Below are positions 8,048 through 16,516 of a stretch of DNA of 34,898 nucleotides, in pieces. The position numbers and the translations under genes were made by a program. The first letter of the stretch is position 1. Each line of letters starts with the position of its first letter. The notes beneath the pieces were generated by a model. It had not been told where the DNA came from, did not search any database, and saw only the letters and a list, made by a program, of their open reading frames with translations. Source of the DNA: Thermoguttaceae bacterium (lineage in GTDB: Bacteria; Planctomycetota; Planctomycetia; Pirellulales; Thermoguttaceae); NCBI GenBank assembly GCA_017939795.1, contig JAGBAA010000061.1, positions 1 through 34,898 on the forward strand, read 5' to 3'.

Positions 8048-11000
8048 ATGCTCAAAAAACGATCTGAAAAGAAGCGTACCTTTGCTGCACTCACTACACT
8101 GACCGCCGCTGCGGCATTGGGACTTTCTGTGCACAGTGTTTCAGCTGACACGCTCGTTGGTTTCTGGAATTTCGACGGCACGACGCATCTTGAAATGACG
8201 CCGGGAGCCGGACATGCCGGAGATTGGGCGAATCTGACGAACGGTACGATCTTTGGAAGCGGCGTTACGTTCGTTGAAGACGATATCCTCGGCTCCACCG
8301 TCGCGAAATTTACCGATGCCGGCGGGATCAAGGTCGGCACATTCCCGCTCATTTCTGCGGGAAGCCCTGATTTCTCGTTCTCCGCGTACGTCCAAAATCA
8401 GGAAAGTACGAACGACGTCATCATGGGCAACCGTTATCCTGATGCCGGCGGCGGATATAATTTCTTCAAAGTCACTAAAAATAAGCTGGAGTATCAGATC
8501 GGCGGCTCAAATCATTCGACAGAATACGGACTTCTGGTCGGATCGGAATGGGAACACATTGCCGTCACGCGCGAGGGAAATGCGCTGAACTACTACGTAA
8601 ACGGTTCGCTCATCTCTTCAAAAGCGATGACGGTAGATATGAAAGCCCCCATTCAGTTCGGTCTCGGCGGTGACTCGGCGAACAACACAGAGTACTGGAC
8701 CGGTCTGATGGATTCCTTCTCGGTTTACGCTTCCGCACAGAAGCACTCGGACATCATCCTTCAGTCCGCGGCCCGATACAACGGGATGACGGCGTACTGG
8801 AACACGGCAGACTACACGGAAGGCAAAAACTGGGTGGACCGCATTAATGGCCAGGTCGCCAATTTCGCCCCGTCTTCCCTGAATGGCGCAACGGCAAAAT
8901 TTGAGTTTGACCGTGACCTCACGCCTTCCGAAACGGCCTGGTATACTGCTGCGGCATCGGCAGATCACGTCTACGATCAGTCCGGCGCGTGGAACACTGC
9001 GGCTCCGACCGTCCCGACGACTGCGTGGGTCTATGAAGGCACCGTCGATTATGCCGCCCCGACCGCTCCGGCCGGAATGTACGTCGGAGGCGGAACGGCT
9101 GCGGCCGCGCTGAATCTTCAGGTCAATCAGCTCAACACCATCAACCTCACGCGCATCCTGCGCAACGGAACGGTCACGACCTCTGCCGGCGGGACGGATT
9201 TCGGCAAAACGATCGAAGTCGACGGCGGTACCCTCAACACCAAGGCTGGCTGGTTCAACCTGACGGGCGGCGCGCGGGTTACGCTCTCGCGCGGAACGCT
9301 CACCGCCAACGCGGTCCGTATCGGTCAAGGGGATGGTGCCGTTGAGTTTTCACAGTACGGCGGAACGTTCACCACGACCGGAAATATCTACATCGCGGAT
9401 AACAGCACATCCTCGACCGGTCTCTACAATAAGTACAGCGGGACACTTACTGTCGGCGATGCGCTTTGCGTTGGCCAGCATAAGGGGGTCGGCACCATGA
9501 ATATCTATGGCGGCTCAACCACTGCGAAGCGTCTTTACGTCGCGAACGCGAGTTATTCGACCGGTATTCTGAACATTTACGGCGGAACGGTCCGAAGCAA
9601 TGAAGAACTTTCTGTCGCGAATAACGCAACCGAAAGCAACGGTACACTGAATGTTCACGGCGGAAATATTCAGATCGCCTCGCACCTTAGTCTCGGCAAC
9701 GTGAATAACGCTCCCAAGGCTGCCATGACCATGACGGACGGGACCATCATTTCACACGGCGGTTTCCTGATCGCACGAAAACCCGGAACCAATGCGTCCG
9801 CGAACATTTCCGGAGGTTTCTACAAAACACATACCGGCATCTACGCAGGTGATTCCGGAACCGGAACCCTGACGCTTTCCGGCGGCTCCCTCACAGCCAA
9901 GGAGAAAATGTACGTCGGAACGAACGCCGGAGCTTCCGGAACAGTCAGCGTACAAGACGGTATGCTTTCCGCTCCGGTCGCGTACATTGGACAGGCTGGA
10001 AAGGGCCACGTTGCCCAGTCCGGCGGCACGGTCCTTCTTCCGGATATGCAGCTCGGAACGAGTCTGGTCGATGGGAAAAGTTCCATCTACTCACTTTCCG
10101 GCGGTTCCCTTTACACCCGGACGATCACCGGTGCAGCAGGATTTGATTTCACCGGCGGGAAGCTCGTGACCAACTCCGTGGACAGCTCCCTGAATCAGCT
10201 TGGCGGAACGCTCGAAGTCCGCGCCGCTTCAGACGGACTTCACTGGCGCCGTTTCGAAGGACAGAGTCCCGCCCTGACAGATGCCATCTGGAATGATCTG
10301 GATTCTCTCACGCCGTCGGCTTCCGGAATCGGGATCGTCGGAGCGTCTGACAGTATTCCGGACAAAAATACGTTCATGACCTCCTACGACGGATACATTT
10401 ACGTACCGGAAGCCGGTAACTACACGTTCCATATTAATGTGGACGATAACGCGCAGATCTTCATCGACGGCAAGAGTATCGGGAGTGGTTCTTGGGTGGA
10501 TTACTACACCTATCAGACCGGCTCAGCAGAACTGACCGCTGGTCTCCATCCTATCCAGATCAACATGCGGGAAGGCAGCGGCGGACAGAGCCTCGACATC
10601 GACATTGAGAAAACCGGCACGGGAAATCGCGTTGACCTCAACACACCGGGGATCCTCTTCTCGGATGCTCCTCTGAACGCGGAAATCGGCACCTTGGAGA
10701 TCGCGGGCGACTACACGATGGCGGAAGATGCCGTTTTGAATATCGATGTCGACCTTTCCAAAGGGATCACGGACCAGCTGATCATCGACGGAGACATGGA
10801 GGCCAACGGCATCCTGAATCTCATTTTCTCCGGCGAGCTTTCCCAGGACGCCTCGTTCCAGCTCTTTGATGTGGCGGGCGACGCGAACTTTGGTTTCAGC
10901 GAGATCCATCTTTTGAGCAATCCCTACGATGACTCCAACTGGGACCTGACTGGTCTTTTGGCCGGCGGCGATGGGATCCTTCGCTCGACAGGGCTTCCGG

Positions 11001-11086
11001 AACCCTCTACGTGGCTGCTTCTCGTCTGCGGTGCGTTTGGAATGATGACGCTTCGCCGACGCGGTAAAGTTGGAAACGCTCAATAA
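8048..11086 (+). CDS. PEP-CTERM surface protein, paralogue of the preceding gene
   Basis: A 1012-residue protein whose ATG at 8048 is preceded by GGAG with 7-base spacing. The signal peptide MLKKRSEKKR plus an Ala/Leu core is cut near VSA-D. Domain order copies the upstream gene: LamG ~34-248, Gly-rich beta-strand repeats ~360-725, PA14-type domain ~743-878 ('GNYTFHINVDD', 'FIDGKSIG'), the same linker, LPEPSTW at 983-989, a hydrophobic helix and RRRGK. The LamG part and the last ~100 residues are nearly identical to the neighbour, while the repeat region has diverged and is longer. Probably cotranscribed with it; no promoter was recognised in the 68-base gap. Role inferred: exosortase-processed surface protein binding carbohydrate or matrix. 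Confidence 0.9.
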   Translation: MLKKRSEKKRTFAALTTLTAAAALGLSVHSVSADTLVGFWNFDGTTHLEMTPGAGHAGDWANLTNGTIFGSGVTFVEDDILGSTVAKFTDAGGIKVGTFPLISAGSPDFSFSAYVQNQESTNDVIMGNRYPDAGGGYNFFKVTKNKLEYQIGGSNHSTEYGLLVGSEWEHIAVTREGNALNYYVNGSLISSKAMTVDMKAPIQFGLGGDSANNTEYWTGLMDSFSVYASAQKHSDIILQSAARYNGMTAYWNTADYTEGKNWVDRINGQVANFAPSSLNGATAKFEFDRDLTPSETAWYTAAASADHVYDQSGAWNTAAPTVPTTAWVYEGTVDYAAPTAPAGMYVGGGTAAAALNLQVNQLNTINLTRILRNGTVTTSAGGTDFGKTIEVDGGTLNTKAGWFNLTGGARVTLSRGTLTANAVRIGQGDGAVEFSQYGGTFTTTGNIYIADNSTSSTGLYNKYSGTLTVGDALCVGQHKGVGTMNIYGGSTTAKRLYVANASYSTGILNIYGGTVRSNEELSVANNATESNGTLNVHGGNIQIASHLSLGNVNNAPKAAMTMTDGTIISHGGFLIARKPGTNASANISGGFYKTHTGIYAGDSGTGTLTLSGGSLTAKEKMYVGTNAGASGTVSVQDGMLSAPVAYIGQAGKGHVAQSGGTVLLPDMQLGTSLVDGKSSIYSLSGGSLYTRTITGAAGFDFTGGKLVTNSVDSSLNQLGGTLEVRAASDGLHWRRFEGQSPALTDAIWNDLDSLTPSASGIGIVGASDSIPDKNTFMTSYDGYIYVPEAGNYTFHINVDDNAQIFIDGKSIGSGSWVDYYTYQTGSAELTAGLHPIQINMREGSGGQSLDIDIEKTGTGNRVDLNTPGILFSDAPLNAEIGTLEIAGDYTMAEDAVLNIDVDLSKGITDQLIIDGDMEANGILNLIFSGELSQDASFQLFDVAGDANFGFSEIHLLSNPYDDSNWDLTGLLAGGDGILRSTGLPEPSTWLLLVCGAFGMMTLRRRGKVGNAQ

Positions 11087-11101
11087 TCAAACAAATACAC
11101 T

Positions 11102-11132
11102 ATTCCGGAATGGACCGTTTCTGTTCCGGAAC
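11102..11132. promoter_or_regulatory. paired TTCCGGAA palindromes, hairpin or operator
   Basis: Two copies of TTCCGGAA (11103-11110 and 11124-11131) are each extended by flanking bases to 10- and 12-bp palindromes. Their centres are 21 bp apart, about two helical turns. Because each copy is self-complementary, the RNA could also form an 8-bp hairpin with a 13-base loop, followed by ATTTTAGA. It may be a terminator or attenuator between the PEP-CTERM gene and the pseudopilin gene, or a two-site operator. The sequence alone does not decide. Confidence 0.5.
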
Positions 11133-11154
11133 ATTTTAGAAAAAAAGGAAACAT

Positions 11155-12153
11155 ATGAAGAAAAAGGGATTTACGCTCGTAGAACTTCTTGTGGTCATTG
11201 CGATCATCGGGATGTTGGTCGGACTTCTTCTGCCTGCAGTTCAGCAGGCTCGTGAAGCTGCCCGAGTGCTTCAGTGCAACAATAACCTGAAACAGATGGG
11301 ACTGGCCTCCATGAACCATGAAAGTACCGTGAAGACCTACCCATCAGGCGGATGGTACTACTATTGGAAAGGTGACCCGGATCTTGGTTTCGGCTACATG
11401 CAGCCGGGAAGCTGGGCGTACTCCATGCTGCCGTTCCTCGAACAGAATGCACTTTTTCAGCTCGGAACTGATGGAAACGTGAATGATGTGAGCGGCACTC
11501 AGATGGCCGGAACGAAAGCCCGCTGTCAGTCTCCCGTCAATGTTTTCAACTGTCCGTCACGCCGTCCCGCGAAACTCTACTATATGCGGGACTACGGGAA
11601 GGATTGCGATGCCATGACAGAATGCGTCAAAGGCGATTATGCCGCCAGTTTCGGTTCGAATACTAACGGTTTCAATAATGGAGCAAACCAATCGACCAAC
11701 TCCAACTGGAGCAACAGTCTTGCCTGTGCGAAAAACAGAACGTGGGCGGATCCCAAGGCAAACGGTGTCTCTTTCGACTACGGCGCGGCAAAGATCGGAG
11801 AGATCCGCGACGGAACGAGCAATACGTACCTCATCGGTGAAAAATACCTCGTGCCGGCGGCATACGAATCTGCAAATGCTTCCGCTAGTTTCAGCTACAC
11901 GGACGACATCAGCGTCTATGGAGGATGCGACGGCGACAATATGCGCGTCTCGACCAAAGATACTCGCTTGCCGGTACAGGATCGTGAAGGTTTTGACCGT
12001 GATTCCTGCCGTTTCGGCAGCTGCCATGCCGGTGCGTTCGGAATGGTCATGTGCGACGGTTCCGTACAGCGTATTTCCTATTCGATCGACGGCGAAACTC
12101 ATGAGAATCTCGCCAACCGTGCCGACGGAAAATCCGTTACGCTGACCAACTGA
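11155..12153 (+). CDS. DUF1559 pseudopilin-like protein (H-X9-DG family)
   Basis: A 332-residue protein with a good site (AAGGAAA) just before the ATG. The N-terminus [18 protein letters not shown] is a type IV prepilin/pseudopilin methylation motif: cleavage by prepilin peptidase is expected after Gly5, leaving methylated Phe and a hydrophobic helix for membrane anchoring and filament packing. '[23 protein letters not shown]' follows in two parts, as in the DUF1559 family. The C-terminal motif is His291, nine residues, Asp301-Gly302. The family is massively expanded in Planctomycetota; its biochemical role is poorly defined, with pseudopilin-like export or surface assembly assumed. It lies 68 bases after two PEP-CTERM genes and may share their transcript unless the palindrome pair stops it. 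Confidence 0.92.
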   Translation: MKKKGFTLVELLVVIAIIGMLVGLLLPAVQQAREAARVLQCNNNLKQMGLASMNHESTVKTYPSGGWYYYWKGDPDLGFGYMQPGSWAYSMLPFLEQNALFQLGTDGNVNDVSGTQMAGTKARCQSPVNVFNCPSRRPAKLYYMRDYGKDCDAMTECVKGDYAASFGSNTNGFNNGANQSTNSNWSNSLACAKNRTWADPKANGVSFDYGAAKIGEIRDGTSNTYLIGEKYLVPAAYESANASASFSYTDDISVYGGCDGDNMRVSTKDTRLPVQDREGFDRDSCRFGSCHAGAFGMVMCDGSVQRISYSIDGETHENLANRADGKSVTLTN

Positions 12154-12191
12154 AGCTGAGCGGAAGATCGGTCGGCAGGATCGGAAACTTT

Positions 12192-12230
12192 CAGAGTATT
12201 CAGAGTATTCAGAGTATTCAGAACATTCAG
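12192..12230. repeat. 9-bp tandem repeat, four copies
   Basis: CAGAGTATT is repeated three times perfectly (12192-12218), then once as CAGAACATT, ending with CAG. It is non-coding, lying between the DUF1559 stop and its terminator. A similar TTCAG-containing 9-mer array occurs at 18156-18182. Confidence 0.9.
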
Positions 12231-12266
12231 TCGGAGAGGTCTGGCTTTCCGACTTTCTCCAAACAG

Positions 12267-12300
12267 ATGGCCCGCAAACTGCTTGCGGGCCATTTCTCGT
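12267..12300 (+). terminator. terminator of the PEP-CTERM/DUF1559 cluster
   Basis: An 11-bp perfect stem (12267-12277 with 12283-12293, core GGCCCGCAA/TTGCGGGCC) with a 5-base loop, followed by TTCTCGT. The T-tract is short but the stem is very strong. It stands between convergent genes and may also slow transcription of the minus-strand mqnE. Confidence 0.75.
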
Positions 12301-12368
12301 CATGAAACGAAATCAGAAGATCCAAATTTTTAATTTCGGACCTTGATCCTGGATCCAAAATCTCTCCC

Positions 12369-13439
12369 TCACCCCATTCCCTGCGCGTTTCTTGGGCGGT
12401 AGATGGAATCCCGCTCCACGGGAACTCTGCCCGCTTCACGAATGAGAGCCTGGATCTCCTCCACGCTCAGGCATTCCGGTGTTTTAGATCCGGCATCATG
12501 ATGGATCTTTTCTTGACGCACGGTTCCATCCAGGTCGCTGGCACCATAAGCAAGCGCGATTTGAGCGGTCTGGATCCCCAGCGAGATCCAGTACGCTTTG
12601 ATGTGCGGGAAATTATGCAGGATGATCCGTGATGCTGCGATCATGCGCAGGTCATCTTCTGCCGACGTTTTCCGATTCGAAACGGTTCCGCCCTCAAAAA
12701 GCGGCGTGGAATGCGGGTGAAACGCCAGCGGAATGAGTGCCATGAAGCCGCCGGTCTCTGCCTGAAGTTCACGCAGTTTCATCAGGTGCTCCACTCTCTG
12801 TTCCGGCGTTTCAATGTGTCCGTACAGGATCGTCGCCGTTGACGGGATCCCCAGTTTGTGGGCCGTCCGATGAACTTCCAGCCAGGTCTCGCTCATCGGT
12901 TTTTTCGCACAGATGACCTTCCGGACCTCGTCGACGAGGATCTCCGCACCGCCGCCCGGCAGCGTCATGAGACCGGCAAGCCGAAGTTCCATGAGGACTT
13001 CCGCGATACTTTTTCCGCTGATCTCCGCCATCCACGCGATTTCAACGGCCGTGAACGCCTTGATCTGAAGCTGAGGGAACGCCTGATGGATCGTCCGGAC
13101 CTGATCGACGTACCATGCGTACGGAAGTTCCGGATCAACGGCACTCACGATATGGAGTTCTGAGCAGTTTGCCCGCGCTGCTTCTTCTGCTTTTGCGAGC
13201 ATTTCGTCCATCGTCATCCGGTACGCACGTTTCGTTCCGCGGTCCGTACTGAACGCACAAAGCGCGCAACGGTACTGACAGACATTCGTGGGATTAAGAT
13301 GTGCGTTGACGTTGAAGAAAACCGTCTCTCCGCAAAGTTCCTTCCGCAGCGCATCCGCACGGAGTCCCAGTTCATGGAGCGGTGTTTTCTGCGGATCGAA
13401 AAGCTCCAGAGCTTCCTGAAAATTCAAAATCTGACTCAT
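12369..13439 (-). CDS. mqnE: aminofutalosine synthase MqnE (radical SAM)
   Basis: A 356-residue protein. The ATG at 13439 is chosen; the frame runs on upstream through the maf gene without protein-like sequence. Cys54-x3-Cys58-x2-Cys61 is the radical-SAM [4Fe-4S] motif. 'FTAVEI', 'LPGGGAEIL', 'EVHRTAHKLG', 'LYGHIETPE' and 'IPLAFHP' match MqnE rather than MqnC, which typically reads SFSPPE and FGHVET. MqnE joins 3-[(1-carboxyvinyl)oxy]benzoate to S-adenosylmethionine to give 6-amino-6-deoxyfutalosine in the futalosine route to menaquinone. Last gene of a minus-strand run behind maf (41-base gap). The other mqn genes are not in the window. Confidence 0.9.
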   Translation of the reverse strand: MSQILNFQEALELFDPQKTPLHELGLRADALRKELCGETVFFNVNAHLNPTNVCQYRCALCAFSTDRGTKRAYRMTMDEMLAKAEEAARANCSELHIVSAVDPELPYAWYVDQVRTIHQAFPQLQIKAFTAVEIAWMAEISGKSIAEVLMELRLAGLMTLPGGGAEILVDEVRKVICAKKPMSETWLEVHRTAHKLGIPSTATILYGHIETPEQRVEHLMKLRELQAETGGFMALIPLAFHPHSTPLFEGGTVSNRKTSAEDDLRMIAASRIILHNFPHIKAYWISLGIQTAQIALAYGASDLDGTVRQEKIHHDAGSKTPECLSVEEIQALIREAGRVPVERDSIYRPRNAQGMG

Positions 13440-13480
13440 TTTTCTTTTTCTGTACTTTTTCCGAAAATCCAGGCTGGAGA

Positions 13481-14104
13481 CTACCAGTGAAACCAGCCTT
13501 CTGCCGGCTTCAGGATCTCCGAGAGACGCTCCATCGGCAGCCCCACGACATTGGATTCCGTACCGGAGATGACATGAAGCCAATCGTTTCCGTCCTGGTA
13601 GCCGAACGCACCGGCCTTTCCTTCCCATTTTCCGGAGTCAAGATATGATTCCAGCATTTCATCGGTCAGCGGATCCATTTCCAGCCGGGTCACGATAGAT
13701 TCCAAAACACGCACGGAGGGAAATGCCGGATTCAGCAGACAGAGTCCGGAAATGACCTCGTGAATGCTCCCGGAAAGCATGGAAAGCATCCTGCGTGCAT
13801 CCTCCCTGTCCGCCGGTTTTCCGAGGATCTCCCCATGACAGACCGCGATCGTATCGCAGCCAATGACGACGAGATCCTCTTTGGGAAAGCGTTTCGCTAC
13901 ATTTTCTGCCTTCAGAAACGCTTCATGGCACACAAAATCCGCAGGGGACGCAAACTTCGCAGGATCAAACGGAGTCTCGACGTTTCCATCTGCCGGAAGT
14001 ACCTGAAAACAGAATCCGGCTTCTTCCATCAGCGATCTTCGCCGCGGTGAATTACTCGCCAAAATGATTTTTTTGAACTCAAACGGCTCCATATTTTCCT
14101 GCAT
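13481..14104 (-). CDS. maf: Maf-like nucleoside triphosphate pyrophosphatase
   Basis: A 207-residue protein of the Maf/YhdE family, which hydrolyses (d)NTPs such as dTTP/UTP or modified nucleotides to the monophosphate and pyrophosphate. Seen: the N-terminal LASNSPRRR nucleotide-binding signature, VIGCDT with the catalytic Asp, GKPADREDARRML, and the GKWEGKAGAFGYQ region. Subfamily choice (dTTP/UTP versus m7GTP type) is not certain. The start could instead be the ATG at 14092, which has AGGA just upstream. It sits between a methyltransferase gene (41 bases before) and mqnE (41 bases after) and is probably part of one transcript. Confidence 0.9.
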   Translation of the reverse strand: MQENMEPFEFKKIILASNSPRRRSLMEEAGFCFQVLPADGNVETPFDPAKFASPADFVCHEAFLKAENVAKRFPKEDLVVIGCDTIAVCHGEILGKPADREDARRMLSMLSGSIHEVISGLCLLNPAFPSVRVLESIVTRLEMDPLTDEMLESYLDSGKWEGKAGAFGYQDGNDWLHVISGTESNVVGLPMERLSEILKPAEGWFHW

Positions 14105-14145
14105 CCTTTGGGTGTCTCAACCTTTTTGCGCTCCGAGAAAATCTC

Positions 14146-15018
14146 TCAAACGCCCACTTTTGCACGGACCGCCCGAATGATCTCCGGCGATGTTCCACAG
14201 CATCCGCCGACGAAACCCGCACCGCTTTCGATCAGTTCCGGAATGTATGCCGCGAACTGTTCGGCCGTCTGCGTATAGACGGTCTCACCGTTCACGACTT
14301 CCGGCATTCCGCGATTTGCTTTGATCCAGACCTTTTCGCCGGAGACGGCATGGAGACGGCGGCAGACGTCCAAAAATCCTTCGATCCCGCGTCCACAGTT
14401 GGAGCCGATGATGTCTGCACCGGCATCGAGCATCGCGCGGGCCGCGTCTTCTACCGTAGTTCCCATCATCGTCATGTCGAGGTTCTCTCCGGAGTCAAAG
14501 ACCATACACCCAACGACAGGCAGTCCCGTCGTTTTGGCTGCACGGATCGCGATGGCGGCTTCTTCCGGATCGCACATCGTCTCGACGACGATCCCGTCCG
14601 CGCCGCCCGCCTTCATTCCTTCCGCCTGGAGACGGAAACTTTCAAACATTTCGTCTTCCGTCACCTCGCCCATCATGAGCAGGTAGCCCGTTGGTCCCAT
14701 GGACGCAAAGACTTTTACCCGGTCTCCTGCCGCCTGTTTCGAGAGGCGGACGCCGGCCTCGTTGAGTTCATGCACGCGGGCTTCCTGACCGCTTTTTTTC
14801 AGAGTGAGGACACTGCACCCAAAAGTATTCGTGATGATGATGTCGCTGCCCGCATCGACGTAGCTTTTCGCCACTTCCAAAACCTTTTCCGGCTGCTCAA
14901 TATTCCAGAGGTCCGGACTCTGACCGAGCGGAAGACCTTTTTGCTGAAACTGCGTTCCCCACGCTCCGTCAAGGACCTGAACTCCGCGGGAAAGGATCTC
15001 CTGGATCGTATCGTGCAT
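14146..15018 (-). CDS. homocysteine S-methyltransferase family protein
   Basis: A 290-residue stand-alone homocysteine S-methyltransferase (Pfam S-methyl_trans) barrel, equivalent to the N-terminal module of MetH. Zinc and thiol ligands are visible as Cys208 (GSNCGRG) and Cys273-Cys274 (GGCCGTS). Early motifs 'LDGAWGTQFQQ' and 'ITNTFGC' are typical. It transfers a methyl group to homocysteine to make methionine. The methyl donor is not shown by the sequence: it could be S-methylmethionine, betaine, or a corrinoid protein encoded elsewhere. No cobalamin-binding or folate domain is attached. AAAGG lies 8 bases before the ATG. The next genes, maf and mqnE, follow closely. Confidence 0.85.
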   Translation of the reverse strand: MHDTIQEILSRGVQVLDGAWGTQFQQKGLPLGQSPDLWNIEQPEKVLEVAKSYVDAGSDIIITNTFGCSVLTLKKSGQEARVHELNEAGVRLSKQAAGDRVKVFASMGPTGYLLMMGEVTEDEMFESFRLQAEGMKAGGADGIVVETMCDPEEAAIAIRAAKTTGLPVVGCMVFDSGENLDMTMMGTTVEDAARAMLDAGADIIGSNCGRGIEGFLDVCRRLHAVSGEKVWIKANRGMPEVVNGETVYTQTAEQFAAYIPELIESGAGFVGGCCGTSPEIIRAVRAKVGV

Positions 15019-15128
15019 GCTTTTGCCTTTCTGATTGAAAAAATTCGGATAAAATTGAAAATTTCGGACTAAAAGATCTCCATGACGCGGACGTTTGAAC
15101 CAAAACCTCCCGTTCCGGAGTCGAAAAT

Positions 15129-16313
15129 TTACGCCTGACGGAGATTGGTGTCCAGTTCTCCCAATCGGGAAGTCTGGTCCGGAGATCGAAGCCGTCCGGT
15201 CAGCAAAATGTCTCCGCCCAAAACCTGCGTCTGCGCGTCCACAAGCTGGAACGCGTCTTCCATTTGCGCAAGCCCGAGTCCTCCAATGGGGGTGAATGCG
15301 TTCCGGCCGCCGCAGAGTTTTGGAGCTACGAAAACGTTTACCTCGTCGATCGCCTGAAGGTCCAGCAGCGCCCCCAATACGGCACTCCCGCCCTCGACGA
15401 GCAGATTCGTCAGACGCCGACGGCCCAGTTCATCCAAAAGTTCTGCCATCTGTTTTGCCCGGGATCCCATTACGGCAGATCCTTCTGAAAAACGAAAGAT
15501 CCCGCAACCGGATTCACGATACGGAAGCGTCTTTTCTTCAGGAACATCTGCATCCACAGCAAGCAGGACCGGCAGTTCCCGTGCAGTCTGGACCAGTCGG
15601 GATCCCAGAGGAGTTTCCAGACGTGCATCCGCGACAACACGCAGCGGCTGACGGTGAACGGTTCCGTTTTCGGGACGCGCATTGAGCATTGGATCGTCGG
15701 CTAATACGGTTCCGGCTCCGACGAGGATCGCGTCCATTCTTGCACGGGTCTGATGAACGAATTCCCGCGACTCTTCCGAGGATATCCATCGGCTGGAACC
15801 AGTCCGTGAGGCGATTTTTCCATCCAGCGTCATGGCCCACTTCGCCGTCACCCATGGACGCTGAGTCAGGACGAGCTTAAGATACGGTGCGTTCAGCTTT
15901 CGTGCTTCTTCTTCCAGTATCCCGACAGAAACCGCGATCCCGGCCTCTTCCAAAAGACGAAATCCGCCGCCGGCGACCTTTGGAAATGGATCGCGCATGG
16001 CGGCCGCGACCCGGGCGACTTTTGCTTCGCGCAGCGCAAGCGCACACGGCGGCGTTTTACCATAGTGGCTGCACGGTTCAAGCGTCACGTACGCCGTCGC
16101 GCCTTCCACGGAATTTCCGCGTTCTTTCGCATCCAGAAGCGCATTGACTTCCGCATGATGTCCGCCGTACTTCTGGTGCCAGCCTTCTCCAAGGATCTCG
16201 CCGGACGGAGAAACCAGCACACAGCCGACCATCGGATTCGGTTCCACGCATCCCTGTCCGCGGCGTGCGAGTTCCAGTGCACGCGCCATCATTTTTTTAT
16301 CGAAATCGTTCAT
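15129..16313 (-). CDS. ribD: bifunctional riboflavin biosynthesis deaminase/reductase RibD
   Basis: A 394-residue, full-length two-domain RibD. The N-terminal cytidine-deaminase-like domain has His53-Ala-Glu55 (HAEVNALL) and Pro-Cys81...Cys90 (PCSHYGKTPPC) as zinc ligands and proton donor. The C-terminal dihydrofolate-reductase-like domain starts near 'PWVTAKWAMTLDGKIA' and contains 'LLVEGG' and the Gly-rich end. It deaminates 2,5-diamino-6-ribosylamino-4-pyrimidinone 5'-phosphate and then reduces the sugar with NADPH, the second and third steps of riboflavin synthesis. No other rib genes and no FMN riboswitch were recognised nearby. A 110-base gap separates it from the methyltransferase downstream. 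Confidence 0.93.
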   Translation of the reverse strand: MNDFDKKMMARALELARRGQGCVEPNPMVGCVLVSPSGEILGEGWHQKYGGHHAEVNALLDAKERGNSVEGATAYVTLEPCSHYGKTPPCALALREAKVARVAAAMRDPFPKVAGGGFRLLEEAGIAVSVGILEEEARKLNAPYLKLVLTQRPWVTAKWAMTLDGKIASRTGSSRWISSEESREFVHQTRARMDAILVGAGTVLADDPMLNARPENGTVHRQPLRVVADARLETPLGSRLVQTARELPVLLAVDADVPEEKTLPYRESGCGIFRFSEGSAVMGSRAKQMAELLDELGRRRLTNLLVEGGSAVLGALLDLQAIDEVNVFVAPKLCGGRNAFTPIGGLGLAQMEDAFQLVDAQTQVLGGDILLTGRLRSPDQTSRLGELDTNLRQA

Positions 16314-16516
16314 TTTTTCTGAACCTCCGCATTCTCTGACCTGTTCGGAAATTTTCAGGACCTGAGTCCTTCAGATTCTATCCTCACAGACTACGGTTCC
16401 GAACCGTGTGCCTGCCGAGATCCTGCGTACGGTCGAGGCCTGTGTATTGCCGAAGGGCGTCTGAAACTGCAGACCGTTCCATTCCAGATCCGTTTCTCGG
16501 GGCCAGTTTCCATGTC

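Noticed and set aside
11557..12303. 248-codon minus-strand frame across the DUF1559 gene
   Set aside because: Antisense to a firmly identified gene; its Glu-Tyr-Ser repeat is just the 9-bp tandem repeat read backwards.
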